64,000 nt of DNA from Roseiarcus sp963807735 (GCA_963807735.1 CAWEDI010000011.1:186001-250000); one strand, 5' to 3'; positions 53,964 through 62,943 are shown, counted from the first letter of the stretch. A program made the numbers and translations. Notes: generated from the sequence alone by a model not told the origin.

Positions 53964-55091
53964 GTGATCCCGGCCGATTCCCGCGCCGAGGTCCTTCCCC
54001 TGGGGACCGGCGGCGCTGATAATCCGACGCTGCAAGCGTCGGCCTCCTCCGCCAACGCGCTGGTCGCGGCGCCGGCGGCGTCTCCCGTCGCCTTGGCCCG
54101 GCCGCGACGACGGCTCGGCCGGCGAGCGGCGGCCGTCGCGCTGCTGGTCGTCGCGGCGGCCGGCGGCGGCGCCTATTGGCTCCACAGCCGGCCGCCCGGA
54201 CTGCCCGCCGGAATCGTCTCCGGCAACGGCCGGGTCGAGGCCGAAGAGATCGACATCGACACCAAATTCGCCGGCCGGGTTGCGCAATTGCTGGTCGACG
54301 AGGGCGATATGGTCGCCCCTGGCCAGGCGCTGGCGCGGATGGATACGCGGGACCTCGAAGCGACGCTGGCGAAATCCGAATCGCTGGTCGAACAGGCGTG
54401 GCGCAGCCTCGAAGAGGCGCGCGCCAGCGTCGCGCAGCAGGAAGCGCAAGTGACCTTCACCAACCAGGAGTTCAATCGGACCAGCAAGCTATTTGATCGC
54501 GGCTACGCCACCAACGAATTGCTCGACCAGCGCCGACAGGCGCTCGACGGCGCGACGGCCGGGCTGACCGCCGCGAAGGCCAAGGTCGGCGAAGCCGACC
54601 GCGCGCTCGACGCCGCCACGCATGACGTCGAACTGGATAAGGTGAACATCGCCGACAACACGCTGGTCTCGCCGACTATGGGGCGCGTGCAATATCGCAT
54701 CGCCAATGTCGGCGAGGTGCTTCCCGCCGGCGGCAAGGTGTTCACGCTGCTCGACATCTCCGACGTCTACATGGACGTTTATCTGCCGACCGCTGAGGCG
54801 GGCCGGGCGAAAATCGGAGCGGACGCGCGCGTCGTGCTCGACGCCTATCCTGATTTCGCGGCGCCGGCGCGTGTCTCGTTCGTCGCGACGCAGGCCCAAT
54901 TCACGCCGAAGGCGGTCGAGACCAAAAGCGAGCGCGACAAGCTGATGTTCCGCGTCAAGGTGCGGATTGATCCGGACCTGCTGAAGGCGCACGCGGCTGA
55001 GGTGCGGACGGGATTGCCCGGCGTCTCTTATGTGCGGGTCGATGCGAAGACCGAGTGGCCGGCCAATCTGCGCGGGCCGGCGGCGCCTTGA
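53964..55091 (+). CDS. HlyD/YhiI-type membrane-fusion protein
   Basis: 375 residues from the GTG at 53964, chosen because GGAG is 9 bases upstream; an in-frame TTG at 53802 would start inside a FixK box. One N-terminal membrane anchor (RRAAAVALLVVAAAGGGAYWL), then a lipoyl/hairpin adaptor: GNGRVEAEEIDIDTKFAGRVAQLLVDEGDMVAPGQALARMDTRDL, a coiled coil (SLVEQAWRSLEEARASVAQQ), and VSPTMGRVQYRIANVGEVLPAGGKVFTLLD. It bridges inner and outer membranes for an exporter. Overlaps the ABC gene by one base; order matches E. coli yhiI-rbbA-yhhJ. Confidence 0.88.
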   Translation: MIPADSRAEVLPLGTGGADNPTLQASASSANALVAAPAASPVALARPRRRLGRRAAAVALLVVAAAGGGAYWLHSRPPGLPAGIVSGNGRVEAEEIDIDTKFAGRVAQLLVDEGDMVAPGQALARMDTRDLEATLAKSESLVEQAWRSLEEARASVAQQEAQVTFTNQEFNRTSKLFDRGYATNELLDQRRQALDGATAGLTAAKAKVGEADRALDAATHDVELDKVNIADNTLVSPTMGRVQYRIANVGEVLPAGGKVFTLLDISDVYMDVYLPTAEAGRAKIGADARVVLDAYPDFAAPARVSFVATQAQFTPKAVETKSERDKLMFRVKVRIDPDLLKAHAAEVRTGLPGVSYVRVDAKTEWPANLRGPAAP

Positions 55092-57886
55092 TGTCGGTGG
55101 GCGAGCCGGTCGGCGCGCTGGAGCACGTATCGCTGCGCTATGGCGCGGCGATTGCGCTCGACGACGTCAGCCTTACGATCCCGGGCGGGCGCATCGTCGG
55201 GCTGATTGGTCCCGACGGCGTCGGCAAGTCGTCGCTGCTGGCGTTGCTGTCCGGCGCGCGGCGGATTCAGAGCGGGCGCGTGCTCGCGCTCGGCGGCGAT
55301 CTCGGCGACGCGCGTGAACGATCGCGCATTTGTCCGCGCATCGCTTACATGCCGCAGGGTTTGGGCAAGAACCTCTATCCCGACCTCAGCGTCCGCGAAA
55401 ACATCGAGTTCTTCGGTCGCTTGTTTGGTCAAGCCGCCGACGAGCGCAAGCGACGTCTCGACGCGCTGCTCGCGGCGACCGGTCTTTCCCCGTTCGTCGA
55501 TCGCCCGGCGAACAAACTTTCCGGCGGGATGCGGCAGAAGCTCGGGCTCTGCTGCGCGCTGATCCATGACCCGGACTTGCTGATCCTCGACGAGCCGACG
55601 ACCGGCGTCGATCCGCTGTCGCGCCGGCAATTCTGGGCGCTGATCGCCCGCATGCGCGCCGACCGGGCGGGCATGAGCGTCGTCGTCGCCACCGCTTATA
55701 TGGAGGAAGCGCAACAATTTGATTGGCTGGTGGCGATGGACGCGGGACGGTTTCTCGCCACGGGGTCGCCCGATCACATCAAGGCGCAGACTGGGTGTTC
55801 GTCGCTGGAGGACAGTTTCATTGCGCTGTTGCCGCCGGAGCGCCGTCGCGGCCATGTCAAGTTCGCCATCCCGTCGCGCCACGACGAGGACGGCCCGCCG
55901 GTGATCGTCGCCCGTGGCCTGACGCGGCGTTTCGGCGACTTCACCGCCGTCGACCGGGTCGATTTCGCTATTCGTCGCGGCGAGATTTTCGGCTTCCTCG
56001 GCTCGAATGGTTGCGGCAAGACGACGACGATGAAAATGCTGACCGGCCTGCTGCCGGCCGACGAAGGCGAAGCGCTGTTGCTCGGCGAACCAATCGACGC
56101 ATCCGACATGCGCGCAAGATCCCGCGTCGGTTACATGTCGCAGTCGTTTTCGCTCTACGCCGAACTCACGGTGAGGCAAAACCTCGACCTGCACGCCCGC
56201 TTGTTTCATCTCGGCGCGCGCGCGACCGAGCGCATCGCGACGCTGATTGATCGCTTCACCTTGGCGTCCTATCTCGATCAGCGCGCCGGCGAGCTGCCGC
56301 TCGGCATCCGGCAGCGGCTCTCGCTCGCCGTCGCCGTCGTCCATGGGCCCGAACTGCTGATTCTCGATGAACCGACTTCCGGCGTCGACCCGATCGCGCG
56401 CGATCAGTTCTGGGCGTTGCTGGCGGAGCTGTCGCGCCGCGACGGCGTCACGGTGTTCGTCTCCACCCATTTCATGAACGAGGCCGCCCGCTGCGACCGG
56501 GTGGCGCTGATGGATTCCGGGCGCGTGCTGGCGACCGGCGCGCCGACGCAACTCATGGCGGCGCGAGGCCGCGACAATCTCGAAGACGCCTTCATCGATT
56601 ATCTCGAAGAGGCGGGCCGCGGGCGCGCGTCCGAGGTTGCGGCGTCGGGCGTTGCGATCTCGTCGCCGTCGCGCGCCCGGCCGAGTGGGTTCAGCTTGCG
56701 TCGCCTGTTCGCCTATTCGATCCGGGAAGGGCTCGAATTGCTGCGCGATCCGATTCGGCTGGGGTTCGCGTTGCTCGGCAGCGCCTTTCTGATGACGGTG
56801 TTCGGGGCGGGGATCTCCACCGACGTCAACAATCTCACCTTCGCGGTGCTCGATCGCGATAATACGCCGGAGAGCCGGACCTATCTCGAAGAACTGCGCG
56901 GATCGACGTATTTCATTGAGAGAGCCGCCATCGCCAATCAGGCCGATCTCGAGACCCGCCTGCGCTCCGGCGACATCCGGGCGGGCGTCGAAATCCCGCC
57001 GGAGTTCGGGCGCGACATCAAGAAGAACGTCCCGACGTCCGTAGGCGTCTGGGTCGACGGCGCGATGCCGTTCCGCGCCGAAACGATCCGCGGCTATTTC
57101 CAGATGGCGCACCAGCGGTTTCTGTCCGATCTCGCTTTGCGCAGCGGCCAAGTCGCCGACGAAACCTCGGACGAAACGCGGCAGGCGCTGCGAACGTTCG
57201 ACGTCGCCTCGATTGGTAGCCAGAACCCTATCCCGTCGCCGTCGGCGCGGGTTGAGACGCGGTTCCTTTACAACCAGGACTTCGACAGCGTCTACGCCCA
57301 GGTTCCCGGCAGTCTTGCGTTGTTGCTGGTGGAAATTCCCGCGATCCTGATGGCGCTGGCGATCGTGCGGGAGAAGGAGCTCGGCTCGATCACCAATCTC
57401 TATGTCACGCCGGTCACGCGGATCGAGTTCCTGCTCGGCAAGCAACTGCCCTATATCGCGATCTCGATGGTCAATTTCGGATTGCTCTGCGTGCTCGCGA
57501 TCACGCTGTTTGGCGTGCCGATTCAGGGCGACTTCGCGACATTGCTGCTGGGCGCGTTGCTGTTTGTGACCGCGACCACGGGGATCGGCATGTTGATGTC
57601 GAGTTTTTGCCGCACCCAGATCGCCGCGCTGTTTGGAACCGCCATGCTGACGCTGCTGCCGGCGCAAATGTTCTCCGGCATGCTGACGCCGGTCTCGTCG
57701 CTGACTGGGGTTCCCGCGCTGCTGGGGATCGGCTTTCCGATGACCTATTTTCTCAAGATCAGCGTCGGCGTGTTCACCAAAGGGCTGGGCTTCAGGGATC
57801 TCGCCGCCACTACGCTGGAGCTCGCGCTGTTCATCCCCATTCTGACGACGCTCAGTCTCGCGCTCCTGCGCAAGCAAGAGACGTAG
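55091..57886 (+). CDS. RbbA-like fused ABC transporter (two ATPase domains plus ABC-2 permease)
   Basis: 931 residues. ATPase 1: GLIGPDGVGKSSLL at 38-51, LSGGMRQKLGLCCAL, LILDEPTTGVDPLSRRQ. ATPase 2: GFLGSNGCGKTTTMKML near 300, with a degenerate signature LPLGIRQRLSLAVAV and LILDEPTSGVDPIARDQ. From about residue 550 comes an ABC-2 permease (helix GFALLGSAFLMTVFGAGIS, then a periplasmic loop and five more helices ending LELALFIPILTTLSLALL). E. coli RbbA was described as ribosome-associated, but the context with an adaptor and a second permease indicates an exporter. Substrate unknown. Confidence 0.92.
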   Translation: MSVGEPVGALEHVSLRYGAAIALDDVSLTIPGGRIVGLIGPDGVGKSSLLALLSGARRIQSGRVLALGGDLGDARERSRICPRIAYMPQGLGKNLYPDLSVRENIEFFGRLFGQAADERKRRLDALLAATGLSPFVDRPANKLSGGMRQKLGLCCALIHDPDLLILDEPTTGVDPLSRRQFWALIARMRADRAGMSVVVATAYMEEAQQFDWLVAMDAGRFLATGSPDHIKAQTGCSSLEDSFIALLPPERRRGHVKFAIPSRHDEDGPPVIVARGLTRRFGDFTAVDRVDFAIRRGEIFGFLGSNGCGKTTTMKMLTGLLPADEGEALLLGEPIDASDMRARSRVGYMSQSFSLYAELTVRQNLDLHARLFHLGARATERIATLIDRFTLASYLDQRAGELPLGIRQRLSLAVAVVHGPELLILDEPTSGVDPIARDQFWALLAELSRRDGVTVFVSTHFMNEAARCDRVALMDSGRVLATGAPTQLMAARGRDNLEDAFIDYLEEAGRGRASEVAASGVAISSPSRARPSGFSLRRLFAYSIREGLELLRDPIRLGFALLGSAFLMTVFGAGISTDVNNLTFAVLDRDNTPESRTYLEELRGSTYFIERAAIANQADLETRLRSGDIRAGVEIPPEFGRDIKKNVPTSVGVWVDGAMPFRAETIRGYFQMAHQRFLSDLALRSGQVADETSDETRQALRTFDVASIGSQNPIPSPSARVETRFLYNQDFDSVYAQVPGSLALLLVEIPAILMALAIVREKELGSITNLYVTPVTRIEFLLGKQLPYIAISMVNFGLLCVLAITLFGVPIQGDFATLLLGALLFVTATTGIGMLMSSFCRTQIAALFGTAMLTLLPAQMFSGMLTPVSSLTGVPALLGIGFPMTYFLKISVGVFTKGLGFRDLAATTLELALFIPILTTLSLALLRKQET

Positions 57887-57892
57887 CCCGCG

Positions 57893-59041
57893 ATGCACGC
57901 GCTCGCCAACATCTATTGGCTCGGGGCGAAGGAGCTGCGCAGCTTCTTCCGCGACTACGTGCTGCTCGGGCTCGTCGTCTACTCGTTCTCCTATGCGGTC
58001 TACGTGCAAGGTTACAGCAATGCGCAGGAGCTGCACAACGCGTCCGTCGGCGTGGTCGACGAGGACGGCTCGGGCTTGTCGGCGCGCATGATCGCCGCGC
58101 TGACGCCGCCCTATTTCAAGATACCGGAACCGGTCGCGGCGCGCGACGTCGATCATCTGATGAACATCGCCGCCTACACCTTCGTTATCGTGATTCCGCC
58201 TCGCTTCGAGAGCGACATCCTGGCGAGGCGGAGTCCCGCAGTTCAGGTCAATGTCGATGCGACGGCGATGGTCACGGCGGGCCTCGGCTACGGATATATC
58301 CAGCAGATTCTCACAGCCGAGATCAACAACTTCGTCTCGCGCAACGAAGGTCAGTTCCTGTCGCGCGGCCAAGGCGTGCTGCAATCGCCGGTCACGCTCG
58401 CCGTGCGCATCGCCTTCAATCCGAATGTCGTCACCTCCTGGTTCACCAGCGTTATGGGCATCGTCAACAATGTCACGATGCTGGCGGTCATCCTGTCCGG
58501 CGCCGCGGTCATTCGCGAGCGCGAACACGGCACGATGGATCACCTGTTGGTCATGCCAGTGCGGCCGTTCGAGATCGCGATGGCGAAAATCTGGGGCAAC
58601 GGGTTGGTCATCACGGTCGCCGCCGCGCTGTCGCTGCAACTTGTCGTGCGCGGATTGCTGCATATCCCGTTTCTCGGCTCGACGCCGTTGTTCATTTGCG
58701 GCGTCGCGATATATCTGTTCTTCGCGAGCGCGATCGGCGTGTTTCTTGCGACGATCGCGCGCACCATGCCGCAACTCGGCCTCCTTTACATTCTGGTGGC
58801 GATGCCAATGAACGTGCTCTCCGGCAGCAATACGCCGCTGGAGTTGATGCCGCCGTTGCTCGGCGACGTGATGATGCTGTCGCCGTCCACGCATTTCGTC
58901 TCGTTCGCGCAATCGATTCTATTCCGTGGCGCGACTCTGGAGATCGTGTGGAAGGAATATCTGTTCGTCGCCCTGGTTGGCGGCTTGTTCCTGGCGCTCG
59001 CCCTGCGCCGCTTCCGCACTATCGCGGTGCAGGCCGGGTAA
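57893..59041 (+). CDS. YhhJ-like ABC-2 permease
   Basis: 382 residues. N-terminal helix (YVLLGLVVYSFSYAVYVQGY), a large periplasmic domain of about 160 residues (VGVVDEDGSGLSARMIAALTPPYF, VIVIPPRFESDILARRSPAVQVNVDATA), then five helices including VTMLAVILSGAAVIREREHGTMDHLLVMPVRPFEIAMAKIWG, the ABC-2 hallmark loop. It should pair with the RbbA-like permease half. Begins 7 bases after that gene, same operon. Confidence 0.92.
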   Translation: MHALANIYWLGAKELRSFFRDYVLLGLVVYSFSYAVYVQGYSNAQELHNASVGVVDEDGSGLSARMIAALTPPYFKIPEPVAARDVDHLMNIAAYTFVIVIPPRFESDILARRSPAVQVNVDATAMVTAGLGYGYIQQILTAEINNFVSRNEGQFLSRGQGVLQSPVTLAVRIAFNPNVVTSWFTSVMGIVNNVTMLAVILSGAAVIREREHGTMDHLLVMPVRPFEIAMAKIWGNGLVITVAAALSLQLVVRGLLHIPFLGSTPLFICGVAIYLFFASAIGVFLATIARTMPQLGLLYILVAMPMNVLSGSNTPLELMPPLLGDVMMLSPSTHFVSFAQSILFRGATLEIVWKEYLFVALVGGLFLALALRRFRTIAVQAG

Positions 59042-59052
59042 CGCGGGCGGTT

Positions 59053-59066
59053 TTGACCCGCATCAA
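59053..59066. promoter_or_regulatory. FNR/FixK-type box upstream of second CBS-BON gene
   Basis: TTGACCCGCATCAA fits TTGAY-N4-RTCAA. Centre 64 bases before the ATG at 59124 and only 12 bases past the stop of the exporter permease, so it can give the CBS-BON/acyl-CoA synthetase pair its own promoter. Confidence 0.78.
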
Positions 59067-59123
59067 TGACGGCGACGCCAAGTCGCATGAGGGTGAGGAG
59101 GCGCCGGAACTTTGGAGCTCGCC

Positions 59124-59843
59124 ATGCGCGTTCGGGACATAATGACGACTGAGGTCGTAAGCATAGCGCCGGACGCGAGCATCGCCGAGGCGCTCGACGT
59201 GCTGACGAAGCGGCGGTTGAGCGGCTTGCCGGTGGTCGACGCCGCCGGAAATCTCGTCGGCATCGTCAGCGAGGCCGACTTTCTGCACCGTCTCGAACTC
59301 GGCACGGGAAAGTCGAACGCGGGCTGGTTGACCCAATTCCTGCTGCCGGGGCGCGCCGCCGAAGTCTATGCGCGCGCCCACGCGCGCCGGGTCGATGAGG
59401 TGATGCGCGCCAGCGTCGTGACGATCGAGGCCGAGGCGACGCTCAGCGAGGCGGTGGCGTTGATGCAACGCGAGCGGGTGAAGCGGCTGCCGGTCGTCGG
59501 GAGCGGCGGCGCGTTGGTTGGCATTCTCACGCGCGCCGACTTTGTTCGCACGCTCGCCAAGTTCGTACGTCGGAAGCAGCGCGACGACCCGATCAGCGAT
59601 GACGAGATTAAGCAAAGGCTCGGCGCGGAAATGCAGGCGCAACCCTGGGCGCCGGTGGCGACGGTCGAGGTCACGGTTGAAAATGGCGTGGTGGCGCTGC
59701 GCGGAATTCTGATGGACGAGCGCGAGCGGCCGGCGCTGCGCGCCCTGGCCGAGGGCGTCGAAGGCGTGATCGCGGTCGAGGACCACATGACATGCGTCGA
59801 GCCCTATTCGGGAGCGACCGTTTCGCTGCCGGACAGCCGGTAG
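59124..59843 (+). CDS. CBS-pair plus BON domain protein (paralogue)
   Basis: 239 residues from the ATG at 59124 (GGAG 8 bases upstream). Same order as the protein at 51594: CBS (VRDIMTTEVVSIAPDASI ... RLSGLPVVDAAGNLVGIVSEADFL), CBS (VDEVMRASVVTIEAEATL ... RLPVVGSGGALVGILTRADFV), BON (IKQRLGAEMQAQPWA ... VTVENGVVALRGILM). The two proteins align over their whole length with clear similarity. Each is first in an operon with a carbon-metabolism enzyme and has a FixK-type box. It may gauge adenylate levels in oxygen-limited cells; no direct evidence. Confidence 0.9.
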   Translation: MRVRDIMTTEVVSIAPDASIAEALDVLTKRRLSGLPVVDAAGNLVGIVSEADFLHRLELGTGKSNAGWLTQFLLPGRAAEVYARAHARRVDEVMRASVVTIEAEATLSEAVALMQRERVKRLPVVGSGGALVGILTRADFVRTLAKFVRRKQRDDPISDDEIKQRLGAEMQAQPWAPVATVEVTVENGVVALRGILMDERERPALRALAEGVEGVIAVEDHMTCVEPYSGATVSLPDSR

Positions 59844-59905
59844 AGCGGGCGAGGCGGCGTCCTGAAGGTTGCGAGAACGCCTTGACGCCGGGGCGGGAGC
59901 AGACG

Positions 59906-62617
59906 GTGAGCACCTATCGACTGGACAAACTGTTCTCGCCGCAATCGGTTGCGCTGGTGGGAGCGAGCCCGCGCGCGGGCTCGCTCGGCCATGCGGTCCT
60001 CGCCAATCTGCGGCGCGCCAACCCCGCCCATCCCCCTCGGCTCATCAATCCCGCGCACCGCGAGATCGACGGGCTCGAATGCCGCGGCAGCCTGCGCGAC
60101 TTCGATTCGCCGCCCGATCTCGTGGTGATCGCGGTTCCTCCTGAGCGGGTCGTCGAAATCGCCGCCGAGGCCGGCGAAATCGGCGCGGCGGCGGCGATCG
60201 TCATCACGGCGGGACTCGGCCACGGCGCGGGCTCGATGGCCGAGGCGTTGCAGCGCACGGCGCGCGCCAGCGGCTTGCGGGTTGTCGGTCCCAATTGCAT
60301 CGGCGTCTTGTCGCCGCGCGCTGCGCTCGACGCCAGCTTTCTCGCCAAGCCGACGCGCGCCGGCGGTCTCGCCGTGGTGACGCAGTCGGGCGCGATCGCC
60401 GCGGCCTTGGTCGAGTGGGCCGACCGCAACAGCGTCGGGTTTTCCGGGCTGGTTTCGCTCGGCGATCAGATCGACGTCGATTTCGGCGATTGCCTGGATC
60501 ATTTCGCGCTCGACGCGCACAGCGACGCCATCCTGCTCTATATCGAGGCGATCTCCGACGCGCGCAAATTCCTCTCTGCCGCCCGCGCGGCCGCGCGGAC
60601 GAAGCCGGTCATCGTCGTCAAGGCGGGACGCCACGCCGCGGGCGCGCGCGCTGCGCTGTCGCACACCGGCGCGCTCGCCGGCGCCGACGCGGTCTACGAC
60701 GCCGCCTTCCGCCGCGCCGGTCTCATACGCGTTCTCGACCTCGAGGCCTTATTCGCCGCCGCGGAAGCGCTTGCCAGCGGCGACCGCTTGCACGGTGAAC
60801 GAATTGGCGTGCTGACCAACGGCGGCGGTCTCGGCGTTCTCGCGGTCGATCGGTTGATCGACTTCGGCGGCCGCCTGGCGCCGCTGTCGGAGGCGACCCG
60901 CGCGGCGCTCGACGCTTGCCTGCCAAAGACCTGGTCGCGCGCGAACCCGGTCGACATCATCGGCGACGCCGACGCGGCGCGCTACGCCACGGCGACGCGC
61001 ATCCTGCTGGAGAGCGACGACTTCGACGCGCTGCTGGTCATCAACTGCTCGACGGCGCTCGCCTCGAGCGCGGACGCCGCCGCCGCCGTCGCCGAAGCGC
61101 GCGGGGCGATCACGAGCCTCGCGCAGAAGCCGGTGTTCGCCGTCTGGCTCGGCGAGCGCGAGCGCGCGGCGCCGATTTTCGAGTCGTCGCGCATCCCGCA
61201 TTTCGACAATGAGCGCGACGCCGTGCAGGGTCTGATGCATCTGGTCGAACACCGGCGGGCGCAGCAGGCGTTGCGGGTCATCCCGGCCAACCCCGCCTTT
61301 CGCCATGAGGTTCAGACCGCGAGGCGTCTCGTCGCGACCGCGCTCGCCGAGGGACGCGGCTGGTTGGACCCGGTCGAGGCGACCGGGTTGTTGGAGGCCT
61401 ATGCGATTCCGGTCGCGCCCTATCGAAAGGCAGGCAGCGCGGCCGAAGCCGAATCCGTCGCAGCCGCCCTGTTCGCCGGCCACGCGTCGCTGGCGATGAA
61501 GATCCTGTCGCGCGACATCTCGCACAAATCCGATGTCGGCGGCGTGCGATTGGGCCTGCGTGATGTGGCGGAGGTAGGCGCAGCCTACGACGAGATGATC
61601 GCGACGGTAGCGAAGCGGCGCCCAGATGCGCGGATTGACGGCGTCACTTTGCAGCCGATGATCACGCGCCCGCGCGGCGTCGAGTTGATCGCGGGTTTGG
61701 GCGATGATCCGACATTCGGGCCCGTCGTGCTGTTCGGGCACGGCGGCGTTGCGGTCGAGGCGATCGGCGACCGCGCGCTGGCGCTGCCGCCGCTCGACCT
61801 CACGCTCGCTCGCGACCTGATTTCGCGCACGCGCGTCTCGCGGCTGCTTGCAGGGTATCGCGACACGCCGGCGGCCGACGTCGACGCCATCGCCGCGATT
61901 CTGGTCAAGCTGGCGCAATTGAGCGCCGACGTGCCTGAGATTTTCGAGCTCGATCTCAACCCGCTTGTCGCCGACGCGGCGGGGGTCGTCGCGGTCGATG
62001 TGCGCGTCGCCGTCGCCAAGGTTGATGCGCGGTGGGGCGGCTTCTCGAATCCGCGCTTCGCCATCCGGCCCTATCCGACGGAGTGGGAAAGCGAAGTCAC
62101 CCCGCGCGGCGGCGCCGCCTGCCGGGTCCGCCCGATTCGCCCCGAGGACGCGAAGCTCTACGAGGCGTTCCTGCATCGGGTGACGCGCGAGGCGCTGCGG
62201 CTGCGGTTCTTCGCCACGATCGGCGCCATCACGCCGGCCTTCGTCAGCCGCATGACGCAGATCGACTACGCGCGGGTGATGGCGCTGCTGGCGCTGGATC
62301 ACGAGACCGGCGACATCCTGGGCGTTGTGCGGCTGCACGCGGACTCCGCCCACGAGGCCGGCGAGTTCGCGATTCTGGTGCGCTCCGACCTCGAAGGCCA
62401 CGGCGTCGGTTGGGCGCTGATGCAGAAGATACTGGCGTTCGCCCGCGCCGAGGGATTGCAACGCGTCGACGGCGTGGTGCTGAGAGAAAACGTCGCGATG
62501 CTGAAGATGTGCGAGGAACTCGGGTTCAAGTCGTCGCCGCAGGCGGGCGCCGGCGACGTGGTCGACGTGAGCCTGAACCTGACGGGTACGGCGCCTGTGA
62601 CCGCAGGCGTCAGATAA
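59906..62617 (+). CDS. ADP-forming acyl-CoA synthetase-like/GNAT acetyltransferase fusion (Pat type)
   Basis: 903 residues from the GTG at 59906. CoA-binding domain (SPQSVALVGASPRAGSLGHAVLANL), succinyl-CoA-ligase-like domains (VTQSGAIAAALVEWADRNSVGFSGLVSLG; VDIIGDADAARYATATRILLE), ATP-grasp (LAMKILSRDISHKSDVGGVRLGL) and a C-terminal GNAT domain (CRVRPIRPEDAKLYEAFLHRV ... ILVRSDLEGHGVGWALMQKIL). This is the architecture of protein acetyltransferase Pat. His253 in SHTGALAGADAVYDAAF sits where ADP-forming acyl-CoA synthetases carry their phospho-His, so ligase activity is not ruled out. 62 bases after the CBS-BON gene. Confidence 0.9.
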   Translation: MSTYRLDKLFSPQSVALVGASPRAGSLGHAVLANLRRANPAHPPRLINPAHREIDGLECRGSLRDFDSPPDLVVIAVPPERVVEIAAEAGEIGAAAAIVITAGLGHGAGSMAEALQRTARASGLRVVGPNCIGVLSPRAALDASFLAKPTRAGGLAVVTQSGAIAAALVEWADRNSVGFSGLVSLGDQIDVDFGDCLDHFALDAHSDAILLYIEAISDARKFLSAARAAARTKPVIVVKAGRHAAGARAALSHTGALAGADAVYDAAFRRAGLIRVLDLEALFAAAEALASGDRLHGERIGVLTNGGGLGVLAVDRLIDFGGRLAPLSEATRAALDACLPKTWSRANPVDIIGDADAARYATATRILLESDDFDALLVINCSTALASSADAAAAVAEARGAITSLAQKPVFAVWLGERERAAPIFESSRIPHFDNERDAVQGLMHLVEHRRAQQALRVIPANPAFRHEVQTARRLVATALAEGRGWLDPVEATGLLEAYAIPVAPYRKAGSAAEAESVAAALFAGHASLAMKILSRDISHKSDVGGVRLGLRDVAEVGAAYDEMIATVAKRRPDARIDGVTLQPMITRPRGVELIAGLGDDPTFGPVVLFGHGGVAVEAIGDRALALPPLDLTLARDLISRTRVSRLLAGYRDTPAADVDAIAAILVKLAQLSADVPEIFELDLNPLVADAAGVVAVDVRVAVAKVDARWGGFSNPRFAIRPYPTEWESEVTPRGGAACRVRPIRPEDAKLYEAFLHRVTREALRLRFFATIGAITPAFVSRMTQIDYARVMALLALDHETGDILGVVRLHADSAHEAGEFAILVRSDLEGHGVGWALMQKILAFARAEGLQRVDGVVLRENVAMLKMCEELGFKSSPQAGAGDVVDVSLNLTGTAPVTAGVR

Positions 62618-62670
62618 AGTTGATCCGCCAGGCGCCGCGCTCTCATTGTTTCCGGGAGAATGTCTCGGTC

Positions 62671-62770
62671 CGTCATGGCGAGCGAAGCGACGCCATCCAG
62701 CCCTCCGAGATCGTTCGCCAGCCGGATGAGGAGTAACAGCGGCGCCGTGGATTGTACGTCTCGCTTCCCG
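62671..62770. repeat. Palindromic intergenic repeat (CGTCATGGCGAGCG variant)
   Basis: Left arm CGTCATGGCGAGCGAAGCGA is well kept; core GAGATCGT...GGCGCCGTGGATTG matches the 32502 copy; right arm is decayed to TACGTCTCGCTTCCCGC. The first of two tandem copies in this gap. Confidence 0.75.
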
Positions 62771-62773
62771 CTT

Positions 62774-62943
62774 CTAGAGCGCTTACCGAACAAATTGAAT
62801 CGGCTTCGTCATTGCGAGCGAAGCGAAGCAATCCAGCGCGCCGAGATCGCAGGCTAATCGGCTAGGCCTGGTTCGGCGGAAACGTGGATGGCTTCGCTTC
62901 GCTCGCCATGACAGCGATTCAACTTGATCGGGACTCGCTCTAG
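62774..62943. repeat. Composite MITE-like element with 30-base terminal inverted repeats
   Basis: Outer ends TCTAGAGCGCTTACCGAACA... and ...TGATCGGGACTCGCTCTAGT are inverted copies matching at 25 of 30 positions. Inside lies a full palindromic repeat (62807-62912) with arms CGTCATTGCGAGCGAAGCGA and GGCTTCGCTTCGCTCGCCAT. No coding capacity. Nested inverted repeats of about 170 bases. Confidence 0.65.

Noticed and set aside
55028..58912. A 1294-codon open frame on the minus strand opposite the RbbA and YhhJ-like genes
   Set aside because: Its product is dominated by Arg, His, Asp and Gln with no recognisable domain, and it lies in the codon-phase shadow of two clearly real genes; GC-rich third positions remove stops from antisense frames.
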